DNA from: Flavobacteriales bacterium
Lineage (GTDB): Bacteria > Bacteroidota > Bacteroidia > Flavobacteriales_F > PHOS-HE28
Assembly: GCA_020635715.1 (NCBI GenBank)
Contig: JACJZG010000002.1
Span: forward strand, 62,001 to 126,000
Length of the DNA stretch: 64,000 nucleotides
Reading direction: 5' to 3'
Below, piece after piece: positions 8,085 through 16,411 of this stretch. The notes beneath the pieces are model-generated. The model ran no database searches. It saw nothing but the letters and a program-made list of their open reading frames with translations, and was not told the origin of the DNA. Both the position numbers and the translations under genes were made by a program. Within the stretch, counting starts at the first letter, position 1. Each line of letters begins with the position of its first letter.

Positions 8085-9764
8085 TTACTCCACCACCACC
8101 GGCATGTCCTTCGGGTGTTTCACCGTATAGGTGAATCCCAGCTTCTTCGTCTCCTTCGGTGCCACGGTGAGGTTCCAAGTGAGCATGCCCTTGTCCGCAT
8201 CCACGGTGGCGCCACCCTTGTCGGTGAGCTTCACTTCGATCTCGCTCTGCGGGCTCAGCGGATATTGATCACGGATCTCGAGCTCCACGCTCGTGCCTTT
8301 GGTGTTGCGCACGGTGAGGTCCCAGCCCGCGGTGATGGTGCGGCTGCCACCCACGATGGCCTTGTCGTTCTCGCGCTTGCGTTTCACCCGTTCCACCACC
8401 ACGCCCTTGTCGCGTCCCAATGAGATGTTCAGGGTGTCGGTCGGTGCATCGAGCTGCAGGTAGCTTTGGCCCACGAAGGTGCCTTCGAAGAACACGTTCG
8501 CTTCGCCGGGCAGCAGGTTGAGGTCCTCCCAGCCTGTCGTACGCGCGTATAGGAAGGCGTCCTTGTCCAGCTTTGGCGTGGCGTAGTGCTTGTAGGTGGC
8601 CGCGATGCTCTTGCTCTGGACACCCACGGTGTGTGCAAGACCATCCGCAGGGATGGTGAAGGGCACGTCGATCACGTATTCCGTGGTGGTGGTACGGCTG
8701 TTGATGGCTCCCGCCCACTGGAAGCTTGCACTTGTTTCGGCCAGTTTGATCGACTCACCGTCAGCCATGGCCGAAGTGGAAGGCGCCAAGGAGCCGAAGT
8801 CGACCTTCTGCCGGCGGAGCCGATCATTACTCGACAGGCGTTGGATCTGCTGCGGCTGGTAGGTGTAGAGGGTCCAAGGGTTCAAGGTGGGCATCACGCC
8901 ACCGAGGGTGGGGTTGCCGCTGCTCAGGCTCAGGTCCACCTTGCTCCAATCCTCGCCGGTGCTGTTGGTCACCTGTGCCTTCATCAGCAGTTCGATGGGC
9001 TGGCCCGTGGTCTTCGCGCGCAGGTCGTAGGCCGGGATCCAGCTCGCGCTCGGTGAGAAGTAGGTGAGGACGAAGGAGGCGCTCACCTCCGCCGAACTGG
9101 TGATCTCAACGACCACCTCACTGGTAGGTGCGGGGGCCTGGGCCTGGTATTGCGCCAACTCCTTCCGCAGCTTCTCCGCTTCGGTGTTGATGGTGGTGAG
9201 CTTCTCCTGTTGGGCGAGCCAGTTGGTCTTGGTGGTGATCAGTCGTTGTCGCACGTAGTCGTTCACTGCTGTGAGTTGTGAAGCGGTCAATCCGTTCTGC
9301 TGGCCACCGATGCTGCTGTTCTTGTTGAGCAACTGTTCTTCGTTCACCCAGACATCCTGCATCGCCTTCTCATAGGCCCAGTCCTTCTCCAACTTCTTGA
9401 TCCGGTCCTGGAGCACTTCGATCTCCTTCTTCTTCGGGCTTTCGCTCAAGTGGTTGATGCGGTGGTTCACACTGAGGATGGTGTAGCCTCCCTTGCCGGT
9501 CACCTGCAGGCTCTGCGGGTCGATGTGCTGGGTGAGGCCCGTGAAGATCAATGTGCTGGCACCGGAAGGAATGGTGGTGGATGCGGTGCGGCTCACCTGC
9601 GCACCGCTCAGGAAGACCTTGGCGCTGGCCACCTTGCTGGTGATCTTCCTGCCCTCGGTATCGATCGGGGCGCCTTGCATTTCCGCCTGTAAAAGCAGGA
9701 GCGACAGGGTGATGATGAGCGGGAACGGCCGGGAGCCGATGGTGGTGATGAACGACAGTGACAT
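8085..9764 (-). CDS. DUF4139 (mucoidy inhibitor MuiA-like) protein
   Basis: The gene encodes 559 residues from the ATG at 9764, which begins directly with a hydrophobic signal sequence (PLIITLSLLLLQAEMQG). Residues about 30-130 match the DUF4140 N-terminal domain (VFLSGAQVSRTA, then LQVTGKGGYTILSVNH). A coiled coil follows at about 115-200 (EVLQDRIKKLEKDW and EAEKLRKELAQYQ), and then the beta-rich DUF4139 domain (VLTYFSPSASWIPAYDLR, ending FTYTVKHPKDMPV). Family members are periplasmic or envelope proteins of unclear function, often called MuiA-like. The LVIVD protein gene follows after 9 nt. Confidence 0.87.
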   Translation of the reverse strand: MSLSFITTIGSRPFPLIITLSLLLLQAEMQGAPIDTEGRKITSKVASAKVFLSGAQVSRTASTTIPSGASTLIFTGLTQHIDPQSLQVTGKGGYTILSVNHRINHLSESPKKKEIEVLQDRIKKLEKDWAYEKAMQDVWVNEEQLLNKNSSIGGQQNGLTASQLTAVNDYVRQRLITTKTNWLAQQEKLTTINTEAEKLRKELAQYQAQAPAPTSEVVVEITSSAEVSASFVLTYFSPSASWIPAYDLRAKTTGQPIELLMKAQVTNSTGEDWSKVDLSLSSGNPTLGGVMPTLNPWTLYTYQPQQIQRLSSNDRLRRQKVDFGSLAPSTSAMADGESIKLAETSASFQWAGAINSRTTTTEYVIDVPFTIPADGLAHTVGVQSKSIAATYKHYATPKLDKDAFLYARTTGWEDLNLLPGEANVFFEGTFVGQSYLQLDAPTDTLNISLGRDKGVVVERVKRKRENDKAIVGGSRTITAGWDLTVRNTKGTSVELEIRDQYPLSPQSEIEVKLTDKGGATVDADKGMLTWNLTVAPKETKKLGFTYTVKHPKDMPVVVE

Positions 9765-9827
9765 GGTGTGGTGAAGGTAGCCCTGTTGGACCACCGATCA
9801 TCCCGTACACATGTGACGGGGAAAGGT

Positions 9828-11504
9828 TCACGGCAGCACGAACCTGCGGGTCCCACGCTCGGTGCGTAGGATGTATACCCCCGTTGGCATCCGCTGCATG
9901 TCGATGGTGGTGCTTCCCGTGCGCAGGGTACCATTGCCGATCATCCGCCCGGTCAGTTCGTGCAGGGCATAAGGTCCGGGAGCGCCATTGTTGCGCACCT
10001 GCACGGTCCTGTTCAACGGTTCCACGATGATCTCGATGTCCTCCGCTGTAGTTTCCTGGATACCCACCACTGCTGCATCGAGGGTGAGGATGAAACCGTC
10101 CAGACCACCGGCCGATACCAAGGGCGCTGGATCATCCGCACCGTTCAGGTCAGCCGTGCTGTAGAATCCACCCGCGCACCGCACAGCACCGCCCGGCAGG
10201 CCCACCACGCCGGTGATGTCATCGTAGTCCGCGCCATTGAACTGGAAATGACGCACCAGACCACCGTCCGCATCCAATCTGGCCACGAATCCATCGGGAA
10301 AGGAACCGGAATTGATGTTGGTCACACCCGTGCCGGGGTCGACGTCCATGGTTCCATAGAGACCGCCGCATACCAGCACATGATCATCCGCAAGGTGGTC
10401 AAGGTCAAAGAGGGTGGAGCCACCGGCACTGCGGAAAGCACCGGCCCATTCGAACGCTCCATCGGCATCGAGCCGTTGCACGAAGCCATTGACATCGGAA
10501 TTGCTCGTGCTGGTGAGCTCGGTGATCCCGGCCCCGGGATCCATGTCCACCGCAGCAGCGAAGTAGCCACCGATCGTGACCCGTCCGCTGGTTCCCACAT
10601 CGAGCCCGTACACGTACTCCTCTCCAGTGCCACCATAGGCCACGGTCCACATCACATCGCCGCCAGGGCCCAACTTGCCGACGAAGACGTCCGATGATCC
10701 CGCTGAGGTGCGCGATGCGACCGCCGCGCCGAAGTCGATGTCCGCCGTGCCGTTGAAGGTGCCCGCGAAGTGGATGTTGCCGGATGCGTCGATGGAGACC
10801 TCCTCCACCTCATCGCGCGCGGTACCGCCCGTGGTCAACACCCATTGGAAGGCCCCGTTCGCATTGTACTTCACCAGGTAGGCATCGCCATTTCCCACGC
10901 TGGTCGCGTTGCTCACGCCGCTGCTTCCATCGAAGTCGGTGGTGCCGAAGAACACGCCGCCCACCACGATGTCGCCGTTCGGTGCGAGATCCATTCCATA
11001 GCCCGAGTTGCCGCCCGTGGTGTTCGTGGCCGTGGCCCAAAGCAGCATGCCGTTCGCATCGTATTTCGCCAGCACCATGTCATCGTTGCCTCCTGCGCTC
11101 ACCATGGTCTCGCCAGGTCCGGGGTCCATGTCCACCGTGCCGGTGAAGAAGCCGGCGACCACGACGTTGCCCGCGCCATCCACTGCCACCGCGTTCGCAC
11201 CATCACCTTGTGTGCCGCCGAAGGTGACGACCCATGCCGCGCTACCATCCGTGCCTACTTTCATCACGTAGCCATCGTTCGCGCCGTTGCTGGTCCTGTT
11301 GTGCACGGCCGGTCCAGGATCCAGGTCCGCCGTGCCTTGGAAGAAGCCGCAGAGGTAGGTGTTCCCGGACGCATCCACGGTCATCGAGCGTATCGCGTCC
11401 GTTCCGCTACCTCCGAAACGTACGGCGGATGAGGTGGTGTAGGTCTGGCCGTGCAGGGTGGTGAGCACCAGCAGACCAAGAAGTACGGGTAGGGTTCGTG
11501 CCAT
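9828..11504 (-). CDS. Repeat-rich (SBBP-like) beta-propeller protein, T9SS-sorted
   Basis: The protein has 558 residues with a signal peptide ending near TLHGQ. The body is made of about nine repeats of roughly 48 residues, each carrying a VDASGNTYLCGFF-type strand followed by a DLDPGP or DMDPGPG turn (for example GTADLDPGPA and GTVDMDPGPG). These repeats are of the SBBP type and are predicted to form beta-propeller blades; the Asp-rich turns could bind calcium. The C-terminal 75 residues (EPLNRTVQV, then LHELTGRMIG and GVYILRTERG) form a T9SS sorting domain. It is a paralogue of the protein at 51501, which has the same DPGPG repeats. Confidence 0.85.
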   Translation of the reverse strand: MARTLPVLLGLLVLTTLHGQTYTTSSAVRFGGSGTDAIRSMTVDASGNTYLCGFFQGTADLDPGPAVHNRTSNGANDGYVMKVGTDGSAAWVVTFGGTQGDGANAVAVDGAGNVVVAGFFTGTVDMDPGPGETMVSAGGNDDMVLAKYDANGMLLWATATNTTGGNSGYGMDLAPNGDIVVGGVFFGTTDFDGSSGVSNATSVGNGDAYLVKYNANGAFQWVLTTGGTARDEVEEVSIDASGNIHFAGTFNGTADIDFGAAVASRTSAGSSDVFVGKLGPGGDVMWTVAYGGTGEEYVYGLDVGTSGRVTIGGYFAAAVDMDPGAGITELTSTSNSDVNGFVQRLDADGAFEWAGAFRSAGGSTLFDLDHLADDHVLVCGGLYGTMDVDPGTGVTNINSGSFPDGFVARLDADGGLVRHFQFNGADYDDITGVVGLPGGAVRCAGGFYSTADLNGADDPAPLVSAGGLDGFILTLDAAVVGIQETTAEDIEIIVEPLNRTVQVRNNGAPGPYALHELTGRMIGNGTLRTGSTTIDMQRMPTGVYILRTERGTRRFVLP

Positions 11505-11862
11505 GGGGCGGGAGTTGAATTGTTCGGGTTGTCTACAGATCCACCTCCGGCCGGGTAGGGCGTGCCGTACGTGCCTTCCTGGCCTTATCCACAGAGCTGT
11601 TCCCGTTGGGGTTGTTCCCGGGTCTGGAAGTGGTCGCTTGCTTCATATCCTCCCATCGAATGACCCGCTCCGATGTGAACGATCGCCTCTCCACGAACAC
11701 TGTTCGACCCTTTTTGGAGAACCCTTCGTCAGCCCCTGTTCACATTCCGCGATCCTCTCCGATGTGGGGGTATGAGGGCGTTCAACACCTTCCGCCACTT
11801 GGCACGGCCCGCGGTTTTGCACTATCATCGCATGGTCCTTGGCACGCACCAGGACGCTCCAG
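11505..11862. other. Intergenic region between divergent genes
   Basis: This 358-nt region separates the T9SS gene at 11504 from the sigma factor gene at 11863, so promoters for both should lie here. I see one exact DnaA-box-like nonamer (TTATCCACA, 11585-11593) but no cluster of them. No ORF of convincing composition is present. A TTG-initiated extension of the sigma factor frame (11839) falls inside this region. Confidence 0.4.
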
Positions 11863-12441
11863 ATGGAAGGTGTGCTCTCCCATACCACCACGACCGCCCA
11901 ATGGGCCGAGGGTCTTCGGCGCAACGACCCCAAGACCTTGAGCAGCCTTTATACCAGACATTTCCCGACCGTCTGCAACTATGTGCAGCAGAACAACGGC
12001 TCCGAGGACGACGCCCGGGACGTGTTCCAGGAATCGATGGTGGTGCTGTGGCTCTCCGTAAAGGAGGGACGCATCGTTCCCGAAGCGGATCCCGGTGGCT
12101 TCATTTTTCGCGTGGCGAAGAACAAATGGCTGGATGTGCTCCGATCGGCCGCCCATAGGAACATGAAAGTGGTGCAGAGCGAACGCATAGTGGACCCGAC
12201 CGATGTGGTGGATGCCGACATCGAGGAACGGATCGTGCGACTGCGTGGGGTGTACGACAAGCTCGACGACAAGTGCCGCCAGGTACTGGACCAGTTCTAC
12301 TACGAACGGAAGGACCTCGCCACTATCGCCACCGGCATGGGCGTGGAGGAGGAGAGCATCCGCACGATCAAGTACCGGTGCATGATGAAACTGCGCGCCT
12401 TCCGCAAGGCCATTCGAGGGGAGGAAGAACGACAAGGATGA
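11863..12441 (+). CDS. RNA polymerase sigma-70 family (ECF-like) sigma factor
   Basis: The gene encodes 192 residues from ATG 11863; an in-frame TTG lies 24 nt upstream. The sigma-70 region 2 covers about 20-90 (LSSLYTRHFPTVCNYV, then DVFQESMVVLWLSV and FIFRVAKNKWLDVLR). Region 4 covers about 130-185 (LDDKCRQVLDQFYYERKDL, then VEEESIRTIKYRCMMKLR). The layout and length fit the ECF group. The stop overlaps the start of the next gene by four bases (ATGA at 12438), so translation is coupled to the anti-sigma-like gene. It is the first gene of a three-gene operon ending in a CHAT protein, and it probably directs transcription of its own operon or an envelope-related regulon. Confidence 0.93.
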   Translation: MEGVLSHTTTTAQWAEGLRRNDPKTLSSLYTRHFPTVCNYVQQNNGSEDDARDVFQESMVVLWLSVKEGRIVPEADPGGFIFRVAKNKWLDVLRSAAHRNMKVVQSERIVDPTDVVDADIEERIVRLRGVYDKLDDKCRQVLDQFYYERKDLATIATGMGVEEESIRTIKYRCMMKLRAFRKAIRGEEERQG

Positions 12442-13160
12442 TGAACGGCATGTTGGACAGGGACACCTTCGAGGCCATTGAGGCCTACGTGCTCGGCACC
12501 ATGCCGGCGCTCGAACGCGAACGCTTCGAGGAACGCCTCCGCACCGATGCCGACCTGCTCGCCGAGGTGGAGCAGCAGACCGAGCACATACGCGCGGTGG
12601 AGCTCGGTGGCCTGCAACGGGCCTTGAAGGACATCGGTCGGCAGCAGGCCGCTCCCGCGCCGGGTCGCTCCTGGATGCCCTACCTGAAGGTGGCCGCCGC
12701 GGTGGCCGTGGTGTTGTGCGCTGCTTTGTGGTACCTGAACCGACCCACCACCGGTGAACGCCTCTACGCTGCGCACTACCAGCCCGATCCCGGACTGCCC
12801 GTTGCCATGAGCGCTACGGATGATCAGGCCTTTCAGGATGCCATGGTGGCGTACAAGCTGGGGGACCATGCAGAGGCAAAGGCCAAGTGGAGCACCCTGT
12901 TGAAGGACCGTCCGAAGAGCGATACCCTGCGCTACTACACCGCCATGGCAGCACTTGGTGCAGGTGAGTTCGGCGCGGCGATACCCGTGCTGGACGACGT
13001 TGCACACGAACGCACTTCACCCTTCGCCAGCAAGGCCGCCTGGTACCTCTTCCTGGCCTGCACGCACGAGGGGGATACCGCCCGCGCGAACGCGATCCAC
13101 TTCGATCCCGCTGATCCGCACGCCGCTGAGGCCGCCGCCATCCAACAAGCCTGGCGATGA
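12438..13160 (+). CDS. Anti-sigma-like transmembrane protein with periplasmic TPR region
   Basis: This is a 240-residue single-pass membrane protein. ATG 12438 overlaps the stop of the sigma factor gene; a second ATG follows immediately. The cytoplasmic part (residues about 5-65: FEAIEAYVLGTMPALERERFEE is one helical run) has the pattern seen in anti-sigma factor N-termini, but without the HxxxCxxC zinc motif. One TM helix spans about 78-93 (VAAAVAVVLCAALWYL). The periplasmic part has TPR-like helices (AMVAYKLGDHAEAKAKW, then YYTAMAALGAGEFGAA). It probably holds the sigma factor inactive at the membrane and senses through the periplasmic repeats. The stop overlaps the CHAT gene start. Confidence 0.75.
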   Translation: MMNGMLDRDTFEAIEAYVLGTMPALERERFEERLRTDADLLAEVEQQTEHIRAVELGGLQRALKDIGRQQAAPAPGRSWMPYLKVAAAVAVVLCAALWYLNRPTTGERLYAAHYQPDPGLPVAMSATDDQAFQDAMVAYKLGDHAEAKAKWSTLLKDRPKSDTLRYYTAMAALGAGEFGAAIPVLDDVAHERTSPFASKAAWYLFLACTHEGDTARANAIHFDPADPHAAEAAAIQQAWR

Positions 13161-16100
13161 TCCGCAACGCACCGCGCCATCCGTTGGTGCGCATCGGTGT
13201 GGTGTGCGCATCCCTCTTGTTCGCGACGATAGGGTACGCTCAGGGCCAACAGCAGAGCGCGCGTCACGCACGGATCAGCGAGCTGCACGAGGCCGGTGAG
13301 CATGCGGCCGTGATCCGTGAGGTGGAGCTGCAGTTGCAACAGGCGGAAGGCACGACCTGGGCGGATTCGCTCCATCGCTACCTCTACAAGTATGGTCATG
13401 CCCTGCGCCGCGTGAAGGGTGCACAGGCCTCCATCGATGGGGCCGAACGCATCATGGAGTTGGTGCGGCAGCGGGCTCATGCACCGCACGAACTGGAGGC
13501 GCTCTTCGATCTGAGCTGGATCTATTACGAGGCTGGTGAGATGCGCCAATGCGCACGAGTTGATTCCCTGGCGGTGGGCGTGGCCGATGGCAGCAAGGAG
13601 ATCTCCTACGCGCAACGCGGTCGTGCGCGGCAATACCTCGCCTTCGACCATAGCATCCTCGGTCACCACCAGGCGTGCGCCAAGTGGGCGAAGGAGGCGC
13701 TGGAACAATACAGGCAGGCGGATGATGTGCCGGCTACACAATGGGCCGAGTCCTACACCGCGGTGGGTTCGGCGAACTGGCACCTCGGCCACATCCGCGA
13801 GGCCGAGTCGAACTATATGAAAGCGCTGGAGATCCTTGGTGCGGATACCTCCGAGGCCGCGCTCGGTCGCAAGGCCAGTGCCTATGGCAACCTCGGCGTG
13901 CTCTGGCAGGGCGCCGGCGACCTCACCCGTGCGCGCAACGCTTACGACGAGAGCCTGCGCACCAATGACCACCTCATCGCCATCACCAGCGATCCCTTCA
14001 CCCGCGAGGAGGCCATCGTGAGCCGATCACGCACCTACCTCAACCTGGCCACGGTCTTCTTCCACCTCGGCGATCACGGCCGCGCGCGCGAGTTGTTGGA
14101 GCTGGCACGACAAGACCGCAGCAGTGTGCTGGAGCCCGGTGATCCGCAGCTCATCGCCATCCAACAACGTTTCGCCAACCTCGAGGTGGAGGCCGGCAAC
14201 CTGGACAGGGCGCGCGTGCTCGCGAACGACTTCCTCATCTCCACGGAACGCGCCTTCGGTACGCGCAGTGAGTCCTACCGACAGGCCAGCCAGCTCCTGG
14301 GAGACATCCGCCGCCAGCAGGGCGATCTGGCGCAGGCCGATTCACTCTTCTCCTGCAGCATCGCCGCGGCACCCACCGGGAAGGATCGCGACACCGACGA
14401 TATCCTGCGCAGCACCCTGCAGAGCCGGGCCCTCGCGCGTGAGGCCGCCGGTCGGTGGAGCGAAGCCATCACCGACCTGCGCGAGGCGCGGGCCATCGCG
14501 GTGCACACGTACGACAGCATGCACTACACGGTGGCGCGTGCTGATCTGCTCCTCGCCGAAGCACACCTGGGCGCGCGCGATCCGGCGACGGCCCTGGTGC
14601 GTGTGCGCGAAGCCATGCGCATCGTGGAGGAACGGATCCAAGCCGTGCAGGCGGACATGGTGCCCCATGCCTTCCCGGGTCCGGAGCTGCTCTCCGACGC
14701 GCTCTACTGGAAGGTGATCGCGGAGCGGGCCATGAGCGGCGATACCTTCAACAAGGAGTGGAATGCGGACCTCGATCTCGCCATCACTTCCCTTTCGCGC
14801 AACAAGGCCGGCGTGGAGGATGAGGCCGGGAAGCTGCTGCTCGTGGCCAGCCAGGAGCGGCTCTTCGATCTGGCGGTGGACCTGGCGTATGAAGGTCGCG
14901 TGGTGCTTGGCACCACCGCCACCGCCCAACGCATCCTGCAACTCTCCGAGGCCCATCGCTCCACCCTGCTCAAGGAACGGCTCAATGCCTTCAAGGGCAT
15001 CCGCTTCGCGGGCGTGCCGGATAGCGTGGTGACGCGGGAACAGGAGCTCATCACCGCGCTCGCCGTCACCGCAGCGGACCGTGGCTCGGCCACCGCCATG
15101 CACGCCAACGACAGCGCCTACCACGCCTTCCTCGTGCGTCTCGAGAAGACACACCCCGCCTACTTCGCGCTGCGCTATGGCGAACCCACCACCACGCTCG
15201 CCGATCTGCGCCGCCACCTGCTGAAGCCCGGTCGCCACCTGCTCTCCTTCTCCATCACCGATAGCAGCTTGCATACCCTGGTGATCGGTCATACCGAGGA
15301 ACATATCCTGCGTACATCCGCCGCAGGACTGGAGAAGGAGGTGAGCGCGTTCAACACCGCCATTGCCGAACGCAATGCTGCGGAGTATGTACGGCTGGGC
15401 CATGCGCTCTACCAACGCCTCATCGCCCCGGCGGCGCCCTACCTCACCGGCACCGAGTTGCTCATCATCCCCGATGGGCCCTTGCACACCATCAACTTCG
15501 AGGCGCTCCTTGATGCGCCTTCCGATCGCGCGGGCTACAAGGCGCACCTGCTCGTGCACCGCTATGCGATGGCCAATTTGCTCAGCGCCACCACGGCTGT
15601 CCGTTTCGCTGAACTCGCAAGGGAACGCACCGCCGCTACGCTGGCCCTCGCACCCGGCTTCACCGATGAGGTGAAACAACGCTACCGTGCCCAGGTGGCG
15701 GACAGTACGAGGCTGGACAAGCACTTCCTCAGCTACGTGCGCCAACCTTTCGCGCTGCGCACCGCCGAGGGCCTCGGTTCCGTCATGCGTGCCGACCTGC
15801 TGTTGGGCATGCAGGCCAACGAACGCGGCTTCCGCGAGGCGGCTCCGCGCTATGGCATCCTGCACCTCGGGACGCATGCCGAGATGAACGCCAAGGACCC
15901 CATGTACTCGCGCCTCGTCCTCAGCAAGGATGGCGAAGGCGTGGACCCTGACCAGGACGGCTACCTGCATGCCTACGAGATCTACGAACTGGACCTGCGC
16001 GCCCAGCTCGCCGTGCTCACCGCCTGCGAAACGGGTGCCGGTGCCACCGACGGCGAAGGTGTGCGCTCCATCGGCTACAGCTTCGCGTATGCGGGCTGCC

Positions 16101-16396
16101 CCAGCCTCGTGATGTCCTTGTGGAACATCGATGAGAAGGTGAGCGCCGAGGTGATCGAACGCTTCTATGAATACCTGGCCGATGGACTGCCCAAGCACGA
16201 GGCCTTGCGCAAGGCCAAGTTGGACCACCTGGCCACCGCCACCGATGAGCTGGCCATGCCCTACTACTGGGCCGGGCTCGTGCTCGTGGGCGATGTGGAA
16301 CCCGTGGGCCTTTCGTGGTGGAGCCGCTACCGCTGGTGGTTGGTCGCAGGGCTGTTGCTGCTCATCGCCGGCACCTTCTGGTGGCGCAGGCGGTGA
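13157..16396 (+). CDS. Exported TPR-CHAT domain protein (caspase-like)
   Basis: The protein has 1079 residues. The ATG at 13157 overlaps the previous stop (ATGA). An N-terminal signal-like segment (VRIGVVCASLLFATIGYAQG) precedes many TPR-type helical repeats (about 60-480, for example YGNLGVLWQGAGDLTRARNA). Residues about 690-1045 are a CHAT domain, a caspase-like fold. The His of HLGTHAEMN is H907 and the Cys of LTACETGAG is C957, the expected catalytic dyad. A C-terminal TM helix (WWLVAGLLLLIAGTFWW) ends in RRR. The predicted topology puts TPR and CHAT in the periplasm, which is unusual. The operon context with a sigma factor and an anti-sigma-like protein suggests regulated proteolysis or stress signalling; no substrate is known. 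Confidence 0.9.
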   Translation: MIRNAPRHPLVRIGVVCASLLFATIGYAQGQQQSARHARISELHEAGEHAAVIREVELQLQQAEGTTWADSLHRYLYKYGHALRRVKGAQASIDGAERIMELVRQRAHAPHELEALFDLSWIYYEAGEMRQCARVDSLAVGVADGSKEISYAQRGRARQYLAFDHSILGHHQACAKWAKEALEQYRQADDVPATQWAESYTAVGSANWHLGHIREAESNYMKALEILGADTSEAALGRKASAYGNLGVLWQGAGDLTRARNAYDESLRTNDHLIAITSDPFTREEAIVSRSRTYLNLATVFFHLGDHGRARELLELARQDRSSVLEPGDPQLIAIQQRFANLEVEAGNLDRARVLANDFLISTERAFGTRSESYRQASQLLGDIRRQQGDLAQADSLFSCSIAAAPTGKDRDTDDILRSTLQSRALAREAAGRWSEAITDLREARAIAVHTYDSMHYTVARADLLLAEAHLGARDPATALVRVREAMRIVEERIQAVQADMVPHAFPGPELLSDALYWKVIAERAMSGDTFNKEWNADLDLAITSLSRNKAGVEDEAGKLLLVASQERLFDLAVDLAYEGRVVLGTTATAQRILQLSEAHRSTLLKERLNAFKGIRFAGVPDSVVTREQELITALAVTAADRGSATAMHANDSAYHAFLVRLEKTHPAYFALRYGEPTTTLADLRRHLLKPGRHLLSFSITDSSLHTLVIGHTEEHILRTSAAGLEKEVSAFNTAIAERNAAEYVRLGHALYQRLIAPAAPYLTGTELLIIPDGPLHTINFEALLDAPSDRAGYKAHLLVHRYAMANLLSATTAVRFAELARERTAATLALAPGFTDEVKQRYRAQVADSTRLDKHFLSYVRQPFALRTAEGLGSVMRADLLLGMQANERGFREAAPRYGILHLGTHAEMNAKDPMYSRLVLSKDGEGVDPDQDGYLHAYEIYELDLRAQLAVLTACETGAGATDGEGVRSIGYSFAYAGCPSLVMSLWNIDEKVSAEVIERFYEYLADGLPKHEALRKAKLDHLATATDELAMPYYWAGLVLVGDVEPVGLSWWSRYRWWLVAGLLLLIAGTFWWRRR

Positions 16397-16411
16397 TCGC
16401 CGCCAACCGCA

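Noticed and set aside
11585..11593. Exact DnaA-box TTATCCACA as sign of a replication origin
   Set aside because: Only one exact box and no cluster, AT-rich unwinding region or dnaA gene nearby; a single nonamer can occur by chance.
14342..16228. Antisense ORF (628 aa) opposite the CHAT gene
   Set aside because: The CHAT domain with H907 and C957 is on the plus strand; the minus-strand product shows no recognisable features.
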